64,000 bases of DNA from Senegalimassilia sp003474385 (GCF_003474385.1 NZ_QUCY01000011.1:20778-84777), one strand, 5' to 3'; positions 25,369 to 33,729 are shown, counted from the first letter of the stretch. Notes: generated from the letters alone by a model not told the origin. Translations and numbers: made by a program.

Positions 25369-26121
25369 CTATTCGCACACCATCCCGCGCAGGGCCACGA
25401 GGTCGTCGCGTACCTCGTCGAGCAGCTTCCTGCCCTTGAGCTCCGCGTCCTCCATCGGGCTAACGTATCCCTCCTCATGCGGATCGAAGAGCATATCCGG
25501 GTCGGGCAGCCATTTGCCTCCGTCCTCGCCCAAAGCGGTCTCGGTCATGATGTCGCAGAAGCCCAGGAGCTTGACGAAGGTGTCGCTCTCGCCGACATAG
25601 GGGGTCGCGCGTCGGCATGCGCGAAGATACGCGGAAAGCGTCTGCAGGAACAGGTCCTCGGTGTCGATCTCCCAGGGAGGGCAGGCCTTATCGGACTCCG
25701 GGTTCACCTTGACGTCGTGCAGGATCGAGCCCGGCACGCAGCGCAGGTTCGTGGTCGGCCAGACGAGATGGTCAGTCTCCTCGCACAGGTCGAGGAAGTC
25801 GTAGGCCTGGTTCCAGAGTGCGCAGAGCACGTCCAGCTGCCTTTCGCTGAGTTTTTCGTCCATGGTTCCATCTCCTGATTCTATAAGCAGGTCGGAGGCG
25901 TCGATGTGCGCCCAGCGGGCGATATCCTCGACCTTCTCGAGATCGCTCGGCGCGTGCGCCCCGCGTCGCCAGTCCTTGATCGACGAGACCGAGACGTGCA
26001 CGGCCTCACCGAGCTCCCTCATCTTCGCGGCGCCTGCGGCGCCATGCCCCAGCAGCGAATCGAACACGGCGGGGGAGAATGTGAACGGCTTGCCGCCGAT
26101 TATGTAGGCATCTTTCCGCAA
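25369..26121 (-). CDS. XRE-type HTH regulator with unknown C-terminal domain
   Basis: 250 residues from a TTG at 26121 (weak ribosome site, start uncertain). The HTH is near residues 33-68: MRELGEAVHVSVSSIKDWRR then APSDLEKVEDIARWA. The C-terminal 160 residues are helical with conserved-looking Cys and Trp, family unknown. A good candidate for an element regulator, possibly of one of the two promoter families described here. Confidence 0.7.
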   Translation of the reverse strand: MRKDAYIIGGKPFTFSPAVFDSLLGHGAAGAAKMRELGEAVHVSVSSIKDWRRGAHAPSDLEKVEDIARWAHIDASDLLIESGDGTMDEKLSERQLDVLCALWNQAYDFLDLCEETDHLVWPTTNLRCVPGSILHDVKVNPESDKACPPWEIDTEDLFLQTLSAYLRACRRATPYVGESDTFVKLLGFCDIMTETALGEDGGKWLPDPDMLFDPHEEGYVSPMEDAELKGRKLLDEVRDDLVALRGMVCE

Positions 26122-26154
26122 TGCGGCAACCTCGCTTCCCTGGTCCTTGAGTCG

Positions 26155-26160
26155 ATGCTA
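26155..26160 (-). promoter_or_regulatory. -10 box TAGCAT
   Basis: GGATAGCATCGACTC on the - strand, 34 bases before the start of the HTH gene; the same TAGCATCG occurs at other element promoters. Confidence 0.5.
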
Positions 26161-26202
26161 TCCGATGCGGGCGCGGCTATGGAGACGAAGCCGGACGGAC
26201 CT

Positions 26203-26472
26203 CTAACCGTCCGGCTTCACGGAGAACCACAACCCGTCGTCGCAGATAAGCCCGCGCACGACATATCGCCCGCCGACGTCCACGACCGCGCCGGTCACGG
26301 TCGCGTCCGTCTTGCCGAACATGCTGGGGCAGGGCAGCGTCGCCCCGACCCTGGCGATCTCGAAGCGCCGTCCCTCGCAGATGAGCGCCTTCGGGGTGTT
26401 GAGCCCGCACCTTCGGTCAATCTCAACCGTTATGGGGACGACTTTGGCGTCGAACCTGTTGCACCCGGCCAT
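26203..26472 (-). CDS. Small unknown protein
   Basis: 89 residues from ATG 26472 (GAGGGGGT 7 bases upstream). KALICEGRRFEIARVGATLP and GRYVVRGLICDDGLWFSVK suggest a small beta-barrel. Unknown family. An in-frame ATG at 26535 would lengthen it but has no ribosome site. Confidence 0.55.
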   Translation of the reverse strand: MAGCNRFDAKVVPITVEIDRRCGLNTPKALICEGRRFEIARVGATLPCPSMFGKTDATVTGAVVDVGGRYVVRGLICDDGLWFSVKPDG

Positions 26473-26639
26473 GTGCCGGACCCCCTCCCGCTTGGCCGTG
26501 CGCCTCGCGCACGGGGCCTCACCGTATCCCTCCATGGATGCCGCCCTGTGATTCCACCATGAAAGGCATCCAGGGCGATACCGCCGCCACCCACGTCGAA
26601 TCCCGCGGCAATCCCGCGGCACGCGGCTCCCAGCCATTT

Positions 26640-27344
26640 CTATTCGGCGGGCCCGATGCGGCGTCCGCGCCTGTAGTCGGAATAAGCTCGCTCCCACGCA
26701 TCCTGGACCCTGCGGGAGTCGCGTATCTTGCAGAAGATGCCCGTCTTGGGCGATCCGTCGCGCAGCATGAACGTGATGAAGCAGAAGTCGCCGATATCGG
26801 GGTTGTCGTCCGTCATCATGGCGGCGCACTTGTCCAGCACATCGCGATTGCCCTCCTGCGACCCGTCGAGGATGTCGATCGTGCAGGTGGCGGTATCCGA
26901 CGGTCCGACGAGGTTTTCGGGCACCGCGGGCAGCGCATCCGGGTCGGCACCGTCGATCTCGCCGAGAAGGCGCGTCTCGAACGTCGGCATCGCCGCGCGC
27001 AGGCGCCCGAGGGCGTCCGCGTAGGCGATCGACGAGACGAAGCGCTCGAGCTCGCCGGCAGCCTTCTCGGGGCGCTCCGCATATCCCTGTGGGTCCATAT
27101 CCATGAGCGCGTCGGCGAGCATGGCGACGGCGGCCTCGGCGATCCTGCCGGACTTGCCCATATCGTCGGCGCACTCGCCGGCGAGGGCTGACAGCGCGCT
27201 GGAGTAGAAGGGGATGTCCCCGCGGCGCCCGAACCCCTCGGCGGCGCGCCCGCAGGCCTCCCTCCATTTCTCCATCAGCGCGAGCCTCAGATTCGCCGTA
27301 TCGTCGTGCTCGACGGGCGGCACCGCTCCGTGATCCGTGGCCAT
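26640..27344 (-). CDS. Unknown acidic protein
   Basis: 234 residues, probably first gene of a short operon with the 89-residue protein. MEKWREACGRAAEGFGRRG and IDILDGSQEGNRDVLDKCA are typical stretches; no motif recognised. The promoter is probably AGGGTAAACGG near 27402. Acidic like the right-end set but without the alanine tail. Confidence 0.6.
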   Translation of the reverse strand: MATDHGAVPPVEHDDTANLRLALMEKWREACGRAAEGFGRRGDIPFYSSALSALAGECADDMGKSGRIAEAAVAMLADALMDMDPQGYAERPEKAAGELERFVSSIAYADALGRLRAAMPTFETRLLGEIDGADPDALPAVPENLVGPSDTATCTIDILDGSQEGNRDVLDKCAAMMTDDNPDIGDFCFITFMLRDGSPKTGIFCKIRDSRRVQDAWERAYSDYRRGRRIGPAE

Positions 27345-27559
27345 ATCCGTTTCCTTCCATCCGTTTCCGGCCGCGCCCGCGGCCTCTCTAGAGAGCCGTT
27401 TACCCTGAATCGCCCCCGCTCATGCCCGCTAAATTGAGATCGGGGCGGAACTCCGGGCACCCGTATCTTCCCGCCATCATCGAAACCGGCTGTTTCCGAT
27501 GCTCCCGGACGGGGTATCAACTAACCGTGTCAGATCGACGACTGGACCGAGGGGGCACT

Positions 27560-27994
27560 ATGTGCGGCAACGATGGGCATATGGACGAGAACGAGATCGA
27601 GCGCGCCGTCGCGGGCGATCTGGAGGGGTGCTGGCGGGGCGCGGGCTGGTACCGCGTCTGCTTCAGCGACGGGGCGGGATCGTATCCGGCCGCGTGGTAC
27701 GAAACCGAGGCCGAGCTTGCCGACGACCTGCGCGGCGCCTACGAGGGCGCCGGCGAGCTGCATCTGCCCTATGCCGAGATTTCCGTGATCGACCAGACGG
27801 TCGAGAAGGTCTGGCAGGGCGAGGGATGGTATCGGGTGACGGACGGCTACGGCGAGGAGTGGGAGCCGGACTTCTATGTGACGCGCGAATGCCTCGTCGC
27901 CGACATGCGGGACGCCTACGACCAGGCGCGCGTATGCGTCCCGTGCGTCGAGCCGGTCCCGGACCCCAGCCTGCGCCGCGCCCGCTCCCTCTAA
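27560..27994 (+). CDS. Protein made of two WYRV repeats
   Basis: 144 residues from ATG 27560 (GAGGGGGC upstream; GGGGTATCAAC promoter near 27513). Two tandem units of about 50 residues can be aligned: CWRGAGWYRVCFSDG with AAWYETEAELADDLRGAYE, and VWQGEGWYRVTDGYG with PDFYVTRECLVADMRDAYD. An internal duplication is clear; function unknown. Confidence 0.65.
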   Translation: MCGNDGHMDENEIERAVAGDLEGCWRGAGWYRVCFSDGAGSYPAAWYETEAELADDLRGAYEGAGELHLPYAEISVIDQTVEKVWQGEGWYRVTDGYGEEWEPDFYVTRECLVADMRDAYDQARVCVPCVEPVPDPSLRRARSL

Positions 27995-28047
27995 TCCGTC
28001 CTGGAATCCAAACTGGTAGACCGACCTGAAGGGATACCCACGCGTTT

Positions 28048-28108
28048 CCCACACCCGGCTGCCTACGGGACGGATGGGGTCCCTTCGGGCATCCGGCCAT
28101 GGAAAACG
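28048..28108 (+). repeat. 61-bp direct repeat, copy 1
   Basis: Begins CCCACACCCGGC and ends CCATGGAAAACG; about five-sixths of the bases match copy 2 at 28831-28891. Contains GATGGGGTCCCTTCGG. It lies upstream of the ssb promoter. Confidence 0.75.
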
Positions 28109-28163
28109 CGGCCTGCGCGCACGCACGGGCGGGCGAGCGACCGGAAGTCCCCTATAAAAACAA

Positions 28164-28221
28164 AATTGCGTAAACGCACATCTATGCGTTTACGCAATTA
28201 CGCATCTGGGTACATACAGAC
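28164..28221 (+). promoter_or_regulatory. Palindrome and element promoter, copy 3 (ssb)
   Basis: A perfect inverted repeat, AATTGCGTAAACGCA (28164-28178) and TGCGTTTACGCAATT (28185-28199), overlaps the -35 GTTTAC (28188-28193). After a 17-bp spacer ending TCTGGG comes -10 TACATA (28211-28216). The overlap of dyad and -35 suggests an operator. Confidence 0.75.
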
Positions 28222-28303
28222 CGACGGCGCGGGCCGCCGCGCCCGGAATGGATACGCAGGCGGGAGGATCAGCCTCCCGCCGGAACCGAAAGGATAGAAG
28301 TCA

Positions 28304-28738
28304 ATGAGCATCAACCGCGTCAACATCACCGGAAACCTCACCCGAGACCCCGAGCTGCGCGCCACCCAGAGCGGTTCGCAGGTGCTCAGCTTCGGCGTGG
28401 CCGTCAACGACCGCCGCCGCAACCCCCAGACCGGCGAGTGGGAGGACTATCCCAACTACGTCGACTGCACCATGTTCGGCACCCGTGCCGAGGCCGTGGG
28501 CCGATACATCTCCAAGGGAAGCAAGGTCGCGATCGAGGGCAAGCTGCGCTACAGCTCTTGGGAGCGAGACGGACAGCGCCGCAGCAAGCTCGAGGTCATC
28601 GTCGATGATATCGAGTTCATGAACGCCCGCCCCGCTTCGTCCCCGTCGGCGTCTCCCGCCGCAGGCGGCGGCGAGCCCCAGTACACGGCCCCCGAGGCTC
28701 CCGCCCTCGAGATCGCGGACGAGGATATCCCGTTCTAG
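28304..28738 (+). CDS. ssb: Single-stranded DNA-binding protein
   Basis: 144 residues. Canonical SSB: SINRVNITGNLTRDPELR, VLSFGVAVNDRRRN, YVDCTMFGTRAEAVGRYI and GSKVAIEGKLRYSSWE, then a Pro/Ala/Gly linker and the acidic tip EIADEDIPF that binds partner proteins. Protects single-stranded DNA in replication and transfer. GAAAGG precedes the ATG. The element thus carries two SSB-like proteins, this one complete. Confidence 0.95.
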   Translation: MSINRVNITGNLTRDPELRATQSGSQVLSFGVAVNDRRRNPQTGEWEDYPNYVDCTMFGTRAEAVGRYISKGSKVAIEGKLRYSSWERDGQRRSKLEVIVDDIEFMNARPASSPSASPAAGGGEPQYTAPEAPALEIADEDIPF

Positions 28739-28773
28739 CCCACATATATATAGCCCTCATGCCCACGCGATTG

Positions 28774-28803
28774 CCCCGCCGGAGATTTCGGCGGGGCTTT
28801 TTC
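28774..28803 (+). terminator. Intrinsic terminator after ssb
   Basis: CCCCGCCG, loop GAGATTT, CGGCGGGG, then CTTTTTC. Confidence 0.85.
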
Positions 28804-28830
28804 ATGCCGCGATCCGCTCTCCACACGTTA

Positions 28831-28891
28831 CCCACAACCGGCGGCCTGCGGGACCGATGGGGTCCCTTCGGCTCACCGGTCATGGAAAACG
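28831..28891 (+). repeat. 61-bp direct repeat, copy 2
   Basis: CCCACAACCGGC to TCATGGAAAACG, matching copy 1 at 28048. GGGACCGATGGGGTCCC inside can form a small hairpin. Again placed about 100-120 bases before an element promoter. Confidence 0.75.
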
Positions 28892-28944
28892 CAGGTCAGG
28901 GCCCTGCCGCCCGGAACCCGGGCAGTGTGCGGCGCACATTCTCA

Positions 28945-29018
28945 AGTTACACAAACGCGCATTTGCGCATTTACATATTTGTGCGTATACGCATGTGCGC
29001 AACTGGGTACATACATAC
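28945..29018 (+). promoter_or_regulatory. Purine-pyrimidine tract with element promoter, copy 4
   Basis: Alternation at 28980-29001. -35 GTATAC (28985-28990), 17-bp spacer ending ACTGGG, -10 TACATA (29008-29013), 69 bases before the gene at 29082. Confidence 0.75.
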
Positions 29019-29081
29019 CGGCGGCAAGGGAGGCCGCGACCGCATCGGCGCGGGATCGCCGAATATCGGAAGGAGGCCGTC

Positions 29082-29354
29082 ATGGCCGGTTGCAAGAGGG
29101 AAGTAATGGAGCCGAGCGGAAGGGAGAAGGTCGCCGCCGCCGCCGCGCTGGTCGCGGGGCTCGTCGGGATGTGGTTCATGCTCGCATACAGCTATGTCTA
29201 CATCAACTGCGCCGTATTCCCGGTGGCGGGCGCGCTCATCGCGTACGCCTACGACGTGGCGGAGAGGACGGTGGCGGCACGGAAGGAGTACTGCCGCGAG
29301 GTCGAAACGCGCCGCGCGTATCGCGCCGCGAGGGCGTCGGAATACGGCGCATAG
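29082..29354 (+). CDS. Small membrane protein
   Basis: 90 residues; GGAAGGAGG precedes the ATG. Hydrophobic segments at about 18-36 (AAAAALVAGLVGMWFMLAYS) and 40-56 (VYINCAVFPVAGALIAYAYD), then a basic helical tail (RKEYCREVETRRAYRAARA). Unknown family; stands between ssb and parA with its own shared-type promoter. Confidence 0.65.
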   Translation: MAGCKREVMEPSGREKVAAAAALVAGLVGMWFMLAYSYVYINCAVFPVAGALIAYAYDVAERTVAARKEYCREVETRRAYRAARASEYGA

Positions 29355-29375
29355 CGGCGCCGACGGGCAAGAATA

Positions 29376-29444
29376 AGTAAACGTGCATCCGCACAGGTAT
29401 GCAGATGTGCGTTTACGCATCCGCATAACTGGGTACATATATGG
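29376..29444 (+). promoter_or_regulatory. CGCA tract with element promoter, copy 5 (parA)
   Basis: -35 GTTTAC (29411-29416), 17-bp spacer ending ACTGGG, -10 TACATA (29434-29439). Drives the partition operon 146 bases downstream, leaving a long leader. Confidence 0.75.
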
Positions 29445-29473
29445 CAGCGGCAGGGCCCTAGCGCCCCGCCGTC

Positions 29474-29517
29474 GGTGGATGCGGGACCGGTAGCGACTCG
29501 CCGGCCCCGCATCCACC
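29474..29517. repeat. Inverted repeat in the parA leader (parS or operator candidate)
   Basis: GGTGGATGCGGG and CCCGCATCCACC, 12-bp perfect arms 20 bases apart with a further CCGG/CCGG match inside. Position between promoter and parA suits a centromere-like site or autoregulatory operator. Confidence 0.6.
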
Positions 29518-29584
29518 GCCGGCAGGCGGCAGATATCCGAGAGGGCCGCCCGGAAATCGGGCGGCACCCGTAGAAGGGAAACAC

Positions 29585-30133
29585 ATGAAGACAATCGTTT
29601 TGGTCAATCAGAAGGGCGGCGTCGGCAAGACGACGTTCGCCGACGAGATCGCCTGGGGCCTCGAGCGCCGCGGGCGCGAGGTCGGCTTCATCAACCTCGA
29701 CCCGCAGGGTGGCGCGAGTCACGAGCAGAGGACCGTCGAGGGCGAGAAGGCCGTCACCGTCGTCGACACCCCGGGCTATCTGAACGACAAGCTCGGCGGC
29801 TGCGTGGAGGTCGCCGACATCGCGATCGTCCCCGTCGAGCCCAGCCAGCGCGGCCTGCGCGCTATGAAGCGCACGATCCAGCTCATCACGAGCGTCAGCC
29901 CCGATCTTGAGATCGGGCTGATCGTGAACCGCTATTCCGACAAGCGGGTCATCGACCGCAGCTTCACCGATTTCCTTGCAGCCGACGACCTGCCCATCCT
30001 GGGCTGCGTGCCGACTGCCGAGGCGTTCAAGCGCGGCGCGTCGTTCAACAAGCCGGTATCCGAGGTGCAGCCGGGCGGCCGCGCCGCGGACGCGATCGAG
30101 GGGATTCTGGACAAGGTGGAGGCGATGCTGTAA
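29585..30133 (+). CDS. parA: ParA-family partition ATPase
   Basis: 182 residues, small ParA type. Deviant Walker A KGGVGKTT (10-17), NLDPQGG and VVDTPG (Walker A' and B regions), no N-terminal HTH, so autoregulation must come from the partner. It shares a base with the ATG of the next gene. Such pairs segregate plasmids and excised integrative elements at cell division, moving along the nucleoid. Confidence 0.92.
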   Translation: MKTIVLVNQKGGVGKTTFADEIAWGLERRGREVGFINLDPQGGASHEQRTVEGEKAVTVVDTPGYLNDKLGGCVEVADIAIVPVEPSQRGLRAMKRTIQLITSVSPDLEIGLIVNRYSDKRVIDRSFTDFLAADDLPILGCVPTAEAFKRGASFNKPVSEVQPGGRAADAIEGILDKVEAML

Positions 30134-30426
30134 TGGCACGGACGAAGAAGGCGGACTCCGCCATCAACAGCTTTTTCACGGACACTTCCAAGGAAATGAT
30201 CGACCGCCAGGAGACGATCGTCGAAAAGGTCGTGAACCCCGCCCCCGAGCCCGAGGCGGGGGAGGCGAAGGCCGAGGGCCCGTCGCACCGCCTGAGCGTG
30301 ATCGTTCCCGACGACCTCTACTGGCAGCTCAAGAAGTACCTGGTGGAGCACCGCGGCGAGGGCTACCGCAGCGCGAGCGATCTCATGCGCTCGCTGCTCG
30401 AGGACCATCTGCGCAAGGACCGCTAG
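30133..30426 (+). CDS. Ribbon-helix-helix partition partner (ParB-like)
   Basis: 97 residues, start overlapping the parA stop. An N-terminal unstructured arm (likely stimulating ParA) and a Pro/Glu linker lead to an RHH domain at about 52-95: HRLSVIVPDDLYWQLKKYL and ASDLMRSLLEDHLRK. Size, order and overlap match RHH centromere-binding proteins paired with small ParA. Confidence 0.82.
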   Translation: MARTKKADSAINSFFTDTSKEMIDRQETIVEKVVNPAPEPEAGEAKAEGPSHRLSVIVPDDLYWQLKKYLVEHRGEGYRSASDLMRSLLEDHLRKDR

Positions 30427-30463
30427 GCGGGCCGTGCGGTATCGAATAGAAGGGAAAACGGAA

Positions 30464-30541
30464 ATGACAGCATTCGAATACAGCGCTCAGGGCTACCGCG
30501 TCGCGCCCTATATCGCGGATCTCGGCAAGAAGGAGGCCTAG
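30464..30541 (+). CDS. 25-residue leader-like peptide
   Basis: ATG 30464 with AGAAGGGAAAA upstream encodes MTAFEYSAQGYRVAPYIADL and stops one base before the next ATG (TAGATG). It may be a real peptide or a translational coupler for the following gene. Confidence 0.4.
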   Translation: MTAFEYSAQGYRVAPYIADLGKKEA

Positions 30542-31108
30542 ATGGATGCCGATGCCGGGCGCGTCCGCACTGCCCTGCGACTCCAGGCCGTCGCGGCCCG
30601 CGTCCACCACATGGACTGTGCGGGTTTCGCCGAGGAGGTGTGCGATGCCGTGGACGTCGCCGGGCGTCTGGGCTATCTGGGCTGCTTGCACGCGGTCGTG
30701 AGGCTCGCGGCGGCCCGCGAGGCGATGCCGGACGCCGACGGGATGACGTGCGGCGAGCTAGGCTGTCTCGCCGGCCTCCGCCGCCAGGCGCGCGCCACCG
30801 ACACGCTGGATGCCGACAGCTTCACCGCCCGCATCCTCGCTGCCCTGGATATCAAGGGGTGGTCGGATCGATCTTCCTACCAAATCGCGGCGATGCGCCT
30901 GGCCGACCTGATTGCCCCGGTCTCGCTGATGGCGTCCCCGGAGCGCACGGAGCGCGGAGACCGCGCCCTGTATTCCTACACCTGCGGGCGATGCGGCGCA
31001 CGCGTGACCGTATCGGTGTGCACGCGTTGCCCGTCCTGCGGCGCCCCCATGGTCGCCGCAGGACATGGCGCGCCGGTGATGAAAGGGGCGATCCATGTCG
31101 ACTCGTAA
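30542..31108 (+). CDS. Helical protein with C-terminal zinc ribbon
   Basis: 188 residues. The C-terminus has CGRCGARV and CTRCPSCGAP, two knuckles of a zinc ribbon (about 141-165). The N-terminal 130 residues are alanine-rich helices. Overlaps the next gene by 14 bases. A nucleic-acid or protein-binding role is likely; no name. Confidence 0.6.
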   Translation: MDADAGRVRTALRLQAVAARVHHMDCAGFAEEVCDAVDVAGRLGYLGCLHAVVRLAAAREAMPDADGMTCGELGCLAGLRRQARATDTLDADSFTARILAALDIKGWSDRSSYQIAAMRLADLIAPVSLMASPERTERGDRALYSYTCGRCGARVTVSVCTRCPSCGAPMVAAGHGAPVMKGAIHVDS

Positions 31109-31724
31109 GCTGATAAAGGGCGACCGCTACCGCGCCGGGCTGTGGAAGCTGGAGGACAGCTGCTATGAGGGGCATGTCCGTATGCCCAACGCCAAGTTCA
31201 TGATCAGAACGTACCGCTGTACGCAAGGCGAGGCGGTCGCGAAGTTCGATTCGTGGGTGGAGGCGGAAGGCCTCGACCTCGCTGAGGATGGGGCCAGGGA
31301 AGCCTGCGAAGGCAGCATCGATGACGGTATGGGGACTGCGAGGCGCCCGTTAAACCGCGAGGAGCGCCGTGCGATGGAACGCCGCGACAGGAAGGCGAAG
31401 AGGCGCCAGGCGCGAAAGGCGGCATCGGAGCCCGATGCCGCGCGACAGTCACAGGATATGGGGAAGGAAGAGACGGAAATGCAGAAGGTATCGAAAACGG
31501 ACGGGCAGAAGACGGCGGCCGCGGGGACAAAGGCTCCGGAGACGGAGCCGACCAAGTGCTACACGCTCATGTGCACGGGCGATCTGGGGACGGCCCCGGT
31601 GATGGTATTCCGCAACGAGGGCGACGCGAACGACATGATGCGCGCCCTGGAACAGGTCGCGAAGGTGACGTCGCCCGATACCGTCTACGACGTTATGGAG
31701 GCCCCGTTCAAGGAGGCCATTTGA
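31095..31724 (+). CDS. Basic, partly disordered protein
   Basis: 209 residues. N-terminal domain (1-60) with WKLEDSCYEGHVRMPNAKF, a very basic stretch (RRPLNREERRAMERRDRKAK) and a C-terminal small domain (CYTLMCTGDLGTAPVMVFRN). Operon with genes on both sides; function unknown. Confidence 0.55.
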   Translation: MSTRKLIKGDRYRAGLWKLEDSCYEGHVRMPNAKFMIRTYRCTQGEAVAKFDSWVEAEGLDLAEDGAREACEGSIDDGMGTARRPLNREERRAMERRDRKAKRRQARKAASEPDAARQSQDMGKEETEMQKVSKTDGQKTAAAGTKAPETEPTKCYTLMCTGDLGTAPVMVFRNEGDANDMMRALEQVAKVTSPDTVYDVMEAPFKEAI

Positions 31725-31727
31725 AGG

Positions 31728-33548
31728 GTGCTGAGGGGCCGGGGAGTGCAGGCCGCACAGCTGCCAGAACCTGCCGCCGTCCCAGTCCAGCGCCCCGCGT
31801 CTCCCGCCCTGGCTCCCGCACTGAGGACCATATCGGGAGAGACACCGCACTACCGCGCGCGCTTCGAGGTCGCAGCGGCCGACGGCGCGGACGCGGCCGA
31901 GGCCGTGAAGGAGATCGTCATGGGCTGGCTGCACGCCAAGGGCCTGGACGTACCGGAGGGCGCCGCGGACATCGCGGTGCCCGCGGGCTGGACGGCCGCC
32001 GACGAGCCCGACGCCGCCAAGGCCGTCCGCTTTCTCGGCCTATCCGGCGCGCAAGGCGCGGCATGGGCGGTCGAGGCCGATGAGCTCGACGGCGAGTTCT
32101 CGCGCCGCCGCTGGCACACGAGGATCGGCCTCGCACCCGCCGGAGACGGCGGGTGCATCCTCAACGTGCAGGTATCGCATTACGCCGTGAACGGCTTTTT
32201 CGGATACCAGCGCAACCCGCTGCCGTCCGTGCCGCGCGTCGTGCGCGATATCCTCGCGAGCGGAAAGCTAGACGTGAGGATCGGCGCGTCGCGCGTGAGC
32301 GTCGAGGAGATATACCTTGACGCGGACACGCTAAAGCGCGATTTCATGCCGAGCCTGACCGATCGCGCGCGCTGCCTGCCGATCGTCCTCATGACGACCG
32401 ACGACGACGGTAAGACACCTGTGTGGGACGCCACCGAGCTCGCATCGAAGCTCGTCGGCATGGCCACGGTATACGTCATCGACATGCGCGACGGCATGTT
32501 GGTGCAGGCGTTCCGCGACCTGCTGCCCGACCGGACACCGGCCGGGCGCTACAGGATCGGGCGCAGCGCCGTGATGGTGTACCGCCCGGGAATTGACCTG
32601 TCGACCGAGGACTCGCTGTCCGCGTGCACGCTCTTCACGCGCCACAGGGTCGAGCGCTATGCCGCTGGCGGCCGCGACGGTTTCATCAACGTCCTCATGC
32701 AGGGCCTCGGTCGCGGCATCGACAGCCGACCGGGCGACGTCGCCGGGATTGGCGACGTGCTGTGGCTGCGCAGCCGCGCGGAGAGCGAGCGACAGGGCGA
32801 GCGAATCGAGCGCCTGCGTGCGCGGACGAAGGCGCCCGCTGAGCCGGTAGCCGACATCGACGGCCTGCGCGCGGAGATCGCGCGCCTGCGATCCGACGCC
32901 GAGGCATGGGAGGAGATCGCGACGGACCAGGAGCGGAGTTATTCCGACGCCACGGCAAAGGTGGATGAGCTCACAAGGACCGTCCAGCGCCTCGAAGGCG
33001 AGAAGCGCGCGCTCGAGCGCAAGGCGGCGCAGTGCGCGGCGCCGTCGGACGACGACGGAGCCGCGAGGGTGGCCGAATGCCTCCAGGTGATCCCGCGCGA
33101 CCTGGCGGACCTCCTGAAGCTCGCGCGCTCCATCTGGCCCGACCGCATCGTTGTCCTTCCCGAGGCGATGGACTCGGCCAAATCATACGACGGCAACCTC
33201 GCCGAGGAGTGGGATATCGTCCGTGGCGCCGCGACGGCGCTCTACGGACTCCTGTTCGAGGACGACGATTGCGAGGGCCAGGTCGCAGACGAGTTCCAGC
33301 GCCGTACGGGTTACGAGCTCACCTTCAGCGAGAGCAGCGCCACCAGGGCGCGCGCCGATCTGATGAAGATGCGCGAGAGGAGCTACGGCGGCCGAACCGT
33401 CGACATCTCCGCCCACATCAAGGGGAGGAGCCAGAAGAACACCTTCCGCCTTCACTTCTATATCGATCGGGAAAACGAGCTGATAGTCATAGGGCATGCC
33501 GGATGCCACATGAAGACCGCCGGCTCGCACCGTCGCGGTTTCAAGTAG
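31728..33548 (+). CDS. Large unknown protein with central coiled coil
   Basis: 606 residues from GTG 31728 (AAGGAGG upstream), three bases after the previous stop. N-terminal half (30-330) includes RRRWHTRIGLAPAG, CILNVQVSHYAVNGFFGYQR and LPIVLMTTDDDG; a coiled coil (about 345-435, with many ERIERLRA-type repeats) follows; the C-terminus (about 520-606: GRSQKNTFRLHFYIDRENEL then IVIGHAGCHMKTA) has a compact beta-rich look. No family named. Ends the partition-downstream operon at a strong terminator. Confidence 0.6.
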   Translation: MLRGRGVQAAQLPEPAAVPVQRPASPALAPALRTISGETPHYRARFEVAAADGADAAEAVKEIVMGWLHAKGLDVPEGAADIAVPAGWTAADEPDAAKAVRFLGLSGAQGAAWAVEADELDGEFSRRRWHTRIGLAPAGDGGCILNVQVSHYAVNGFFGYQRNPLPSVPRVVRDILASGKLDVRIGASRVSVEEIYLDADTLKRDFMPSLTDRARCLPIVLMTTDDDGKTPVWDATELASKLVGMATVYVIDMRDGMLVQAFRDLLPDRTPAGRYRIGRSAVMVYRPGIDLSTEDSLSACTLFTRHRVERYAAGGRDGFINVLMQGLGRGIDSRPGDVAGIGDVLWLRSRAESERQGERIERLRARTKAPAEPVADIDGLRAEIARLRSDAEAWEEIATDQERSYSDATAKVDELTRTVQRLEGEKRALERKAAQCAAPSDDDGAARVAECLQVIPRDLADLLKLARSIWPDRIVVLPEAMDSAKSYDGNLAEEWDIVRGAATALYGLLFEDDDCEGQVADEFQRRTGYELTFSESSATRARADLMKMRERSYGGRTVDISAHIKGRSQKNTFRLHFYIDRENELIVIGHAGCHMKTAGSHRRGFK

Positions 33549-33552
33549 CACA

Positions 33553-33590
33553 GATCCCCGCCATCGGAACCGATGGCGGGGATCCTTTTT
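33553..33590 (+). terminator. Strong intrinsic terminator
   Basis: Perfect 15-bp stem GATCCCCGCCATCGG and CCGATGGCGGGGATC with loop AA, then CTTTTT. Confidence 0.92.
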
Positions 33591-33658
33591 GCGCAACGCG
33601 CGAAACAGGCGGCGGAAACGGCCCGCGCAATTGCAGGACTACGGATACGTCGGCCGGC

Positions 33659-33687
33659 GTTTGGGACCGGGCGCTTTTGGGTAGCAT
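33659..33687 (+). promoter_or_regulatory. Promoter of the 33730 gene
   Basis: -35 GTTTGG (33659-33664), 17-bp spacer ending TTTTGGG, -10 TAGCAT (33682-33687) in GGGTAGCATCG. It combines features of both promoter families but has no palindrome. Confidence 0.6.
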
Positions 33688-33729
33688 CGAATGGTAATGC
33701 CGGCGACGTGACCAGAGGGGAGGGAGAAT

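Noticed and set aside
26203..27360. A 385-residue Arg-rich protein on the - strand
   Set aside because: Shadow frame of the 26640-27344 gene. Only its last 89 residues, from ATG 26472, look real.
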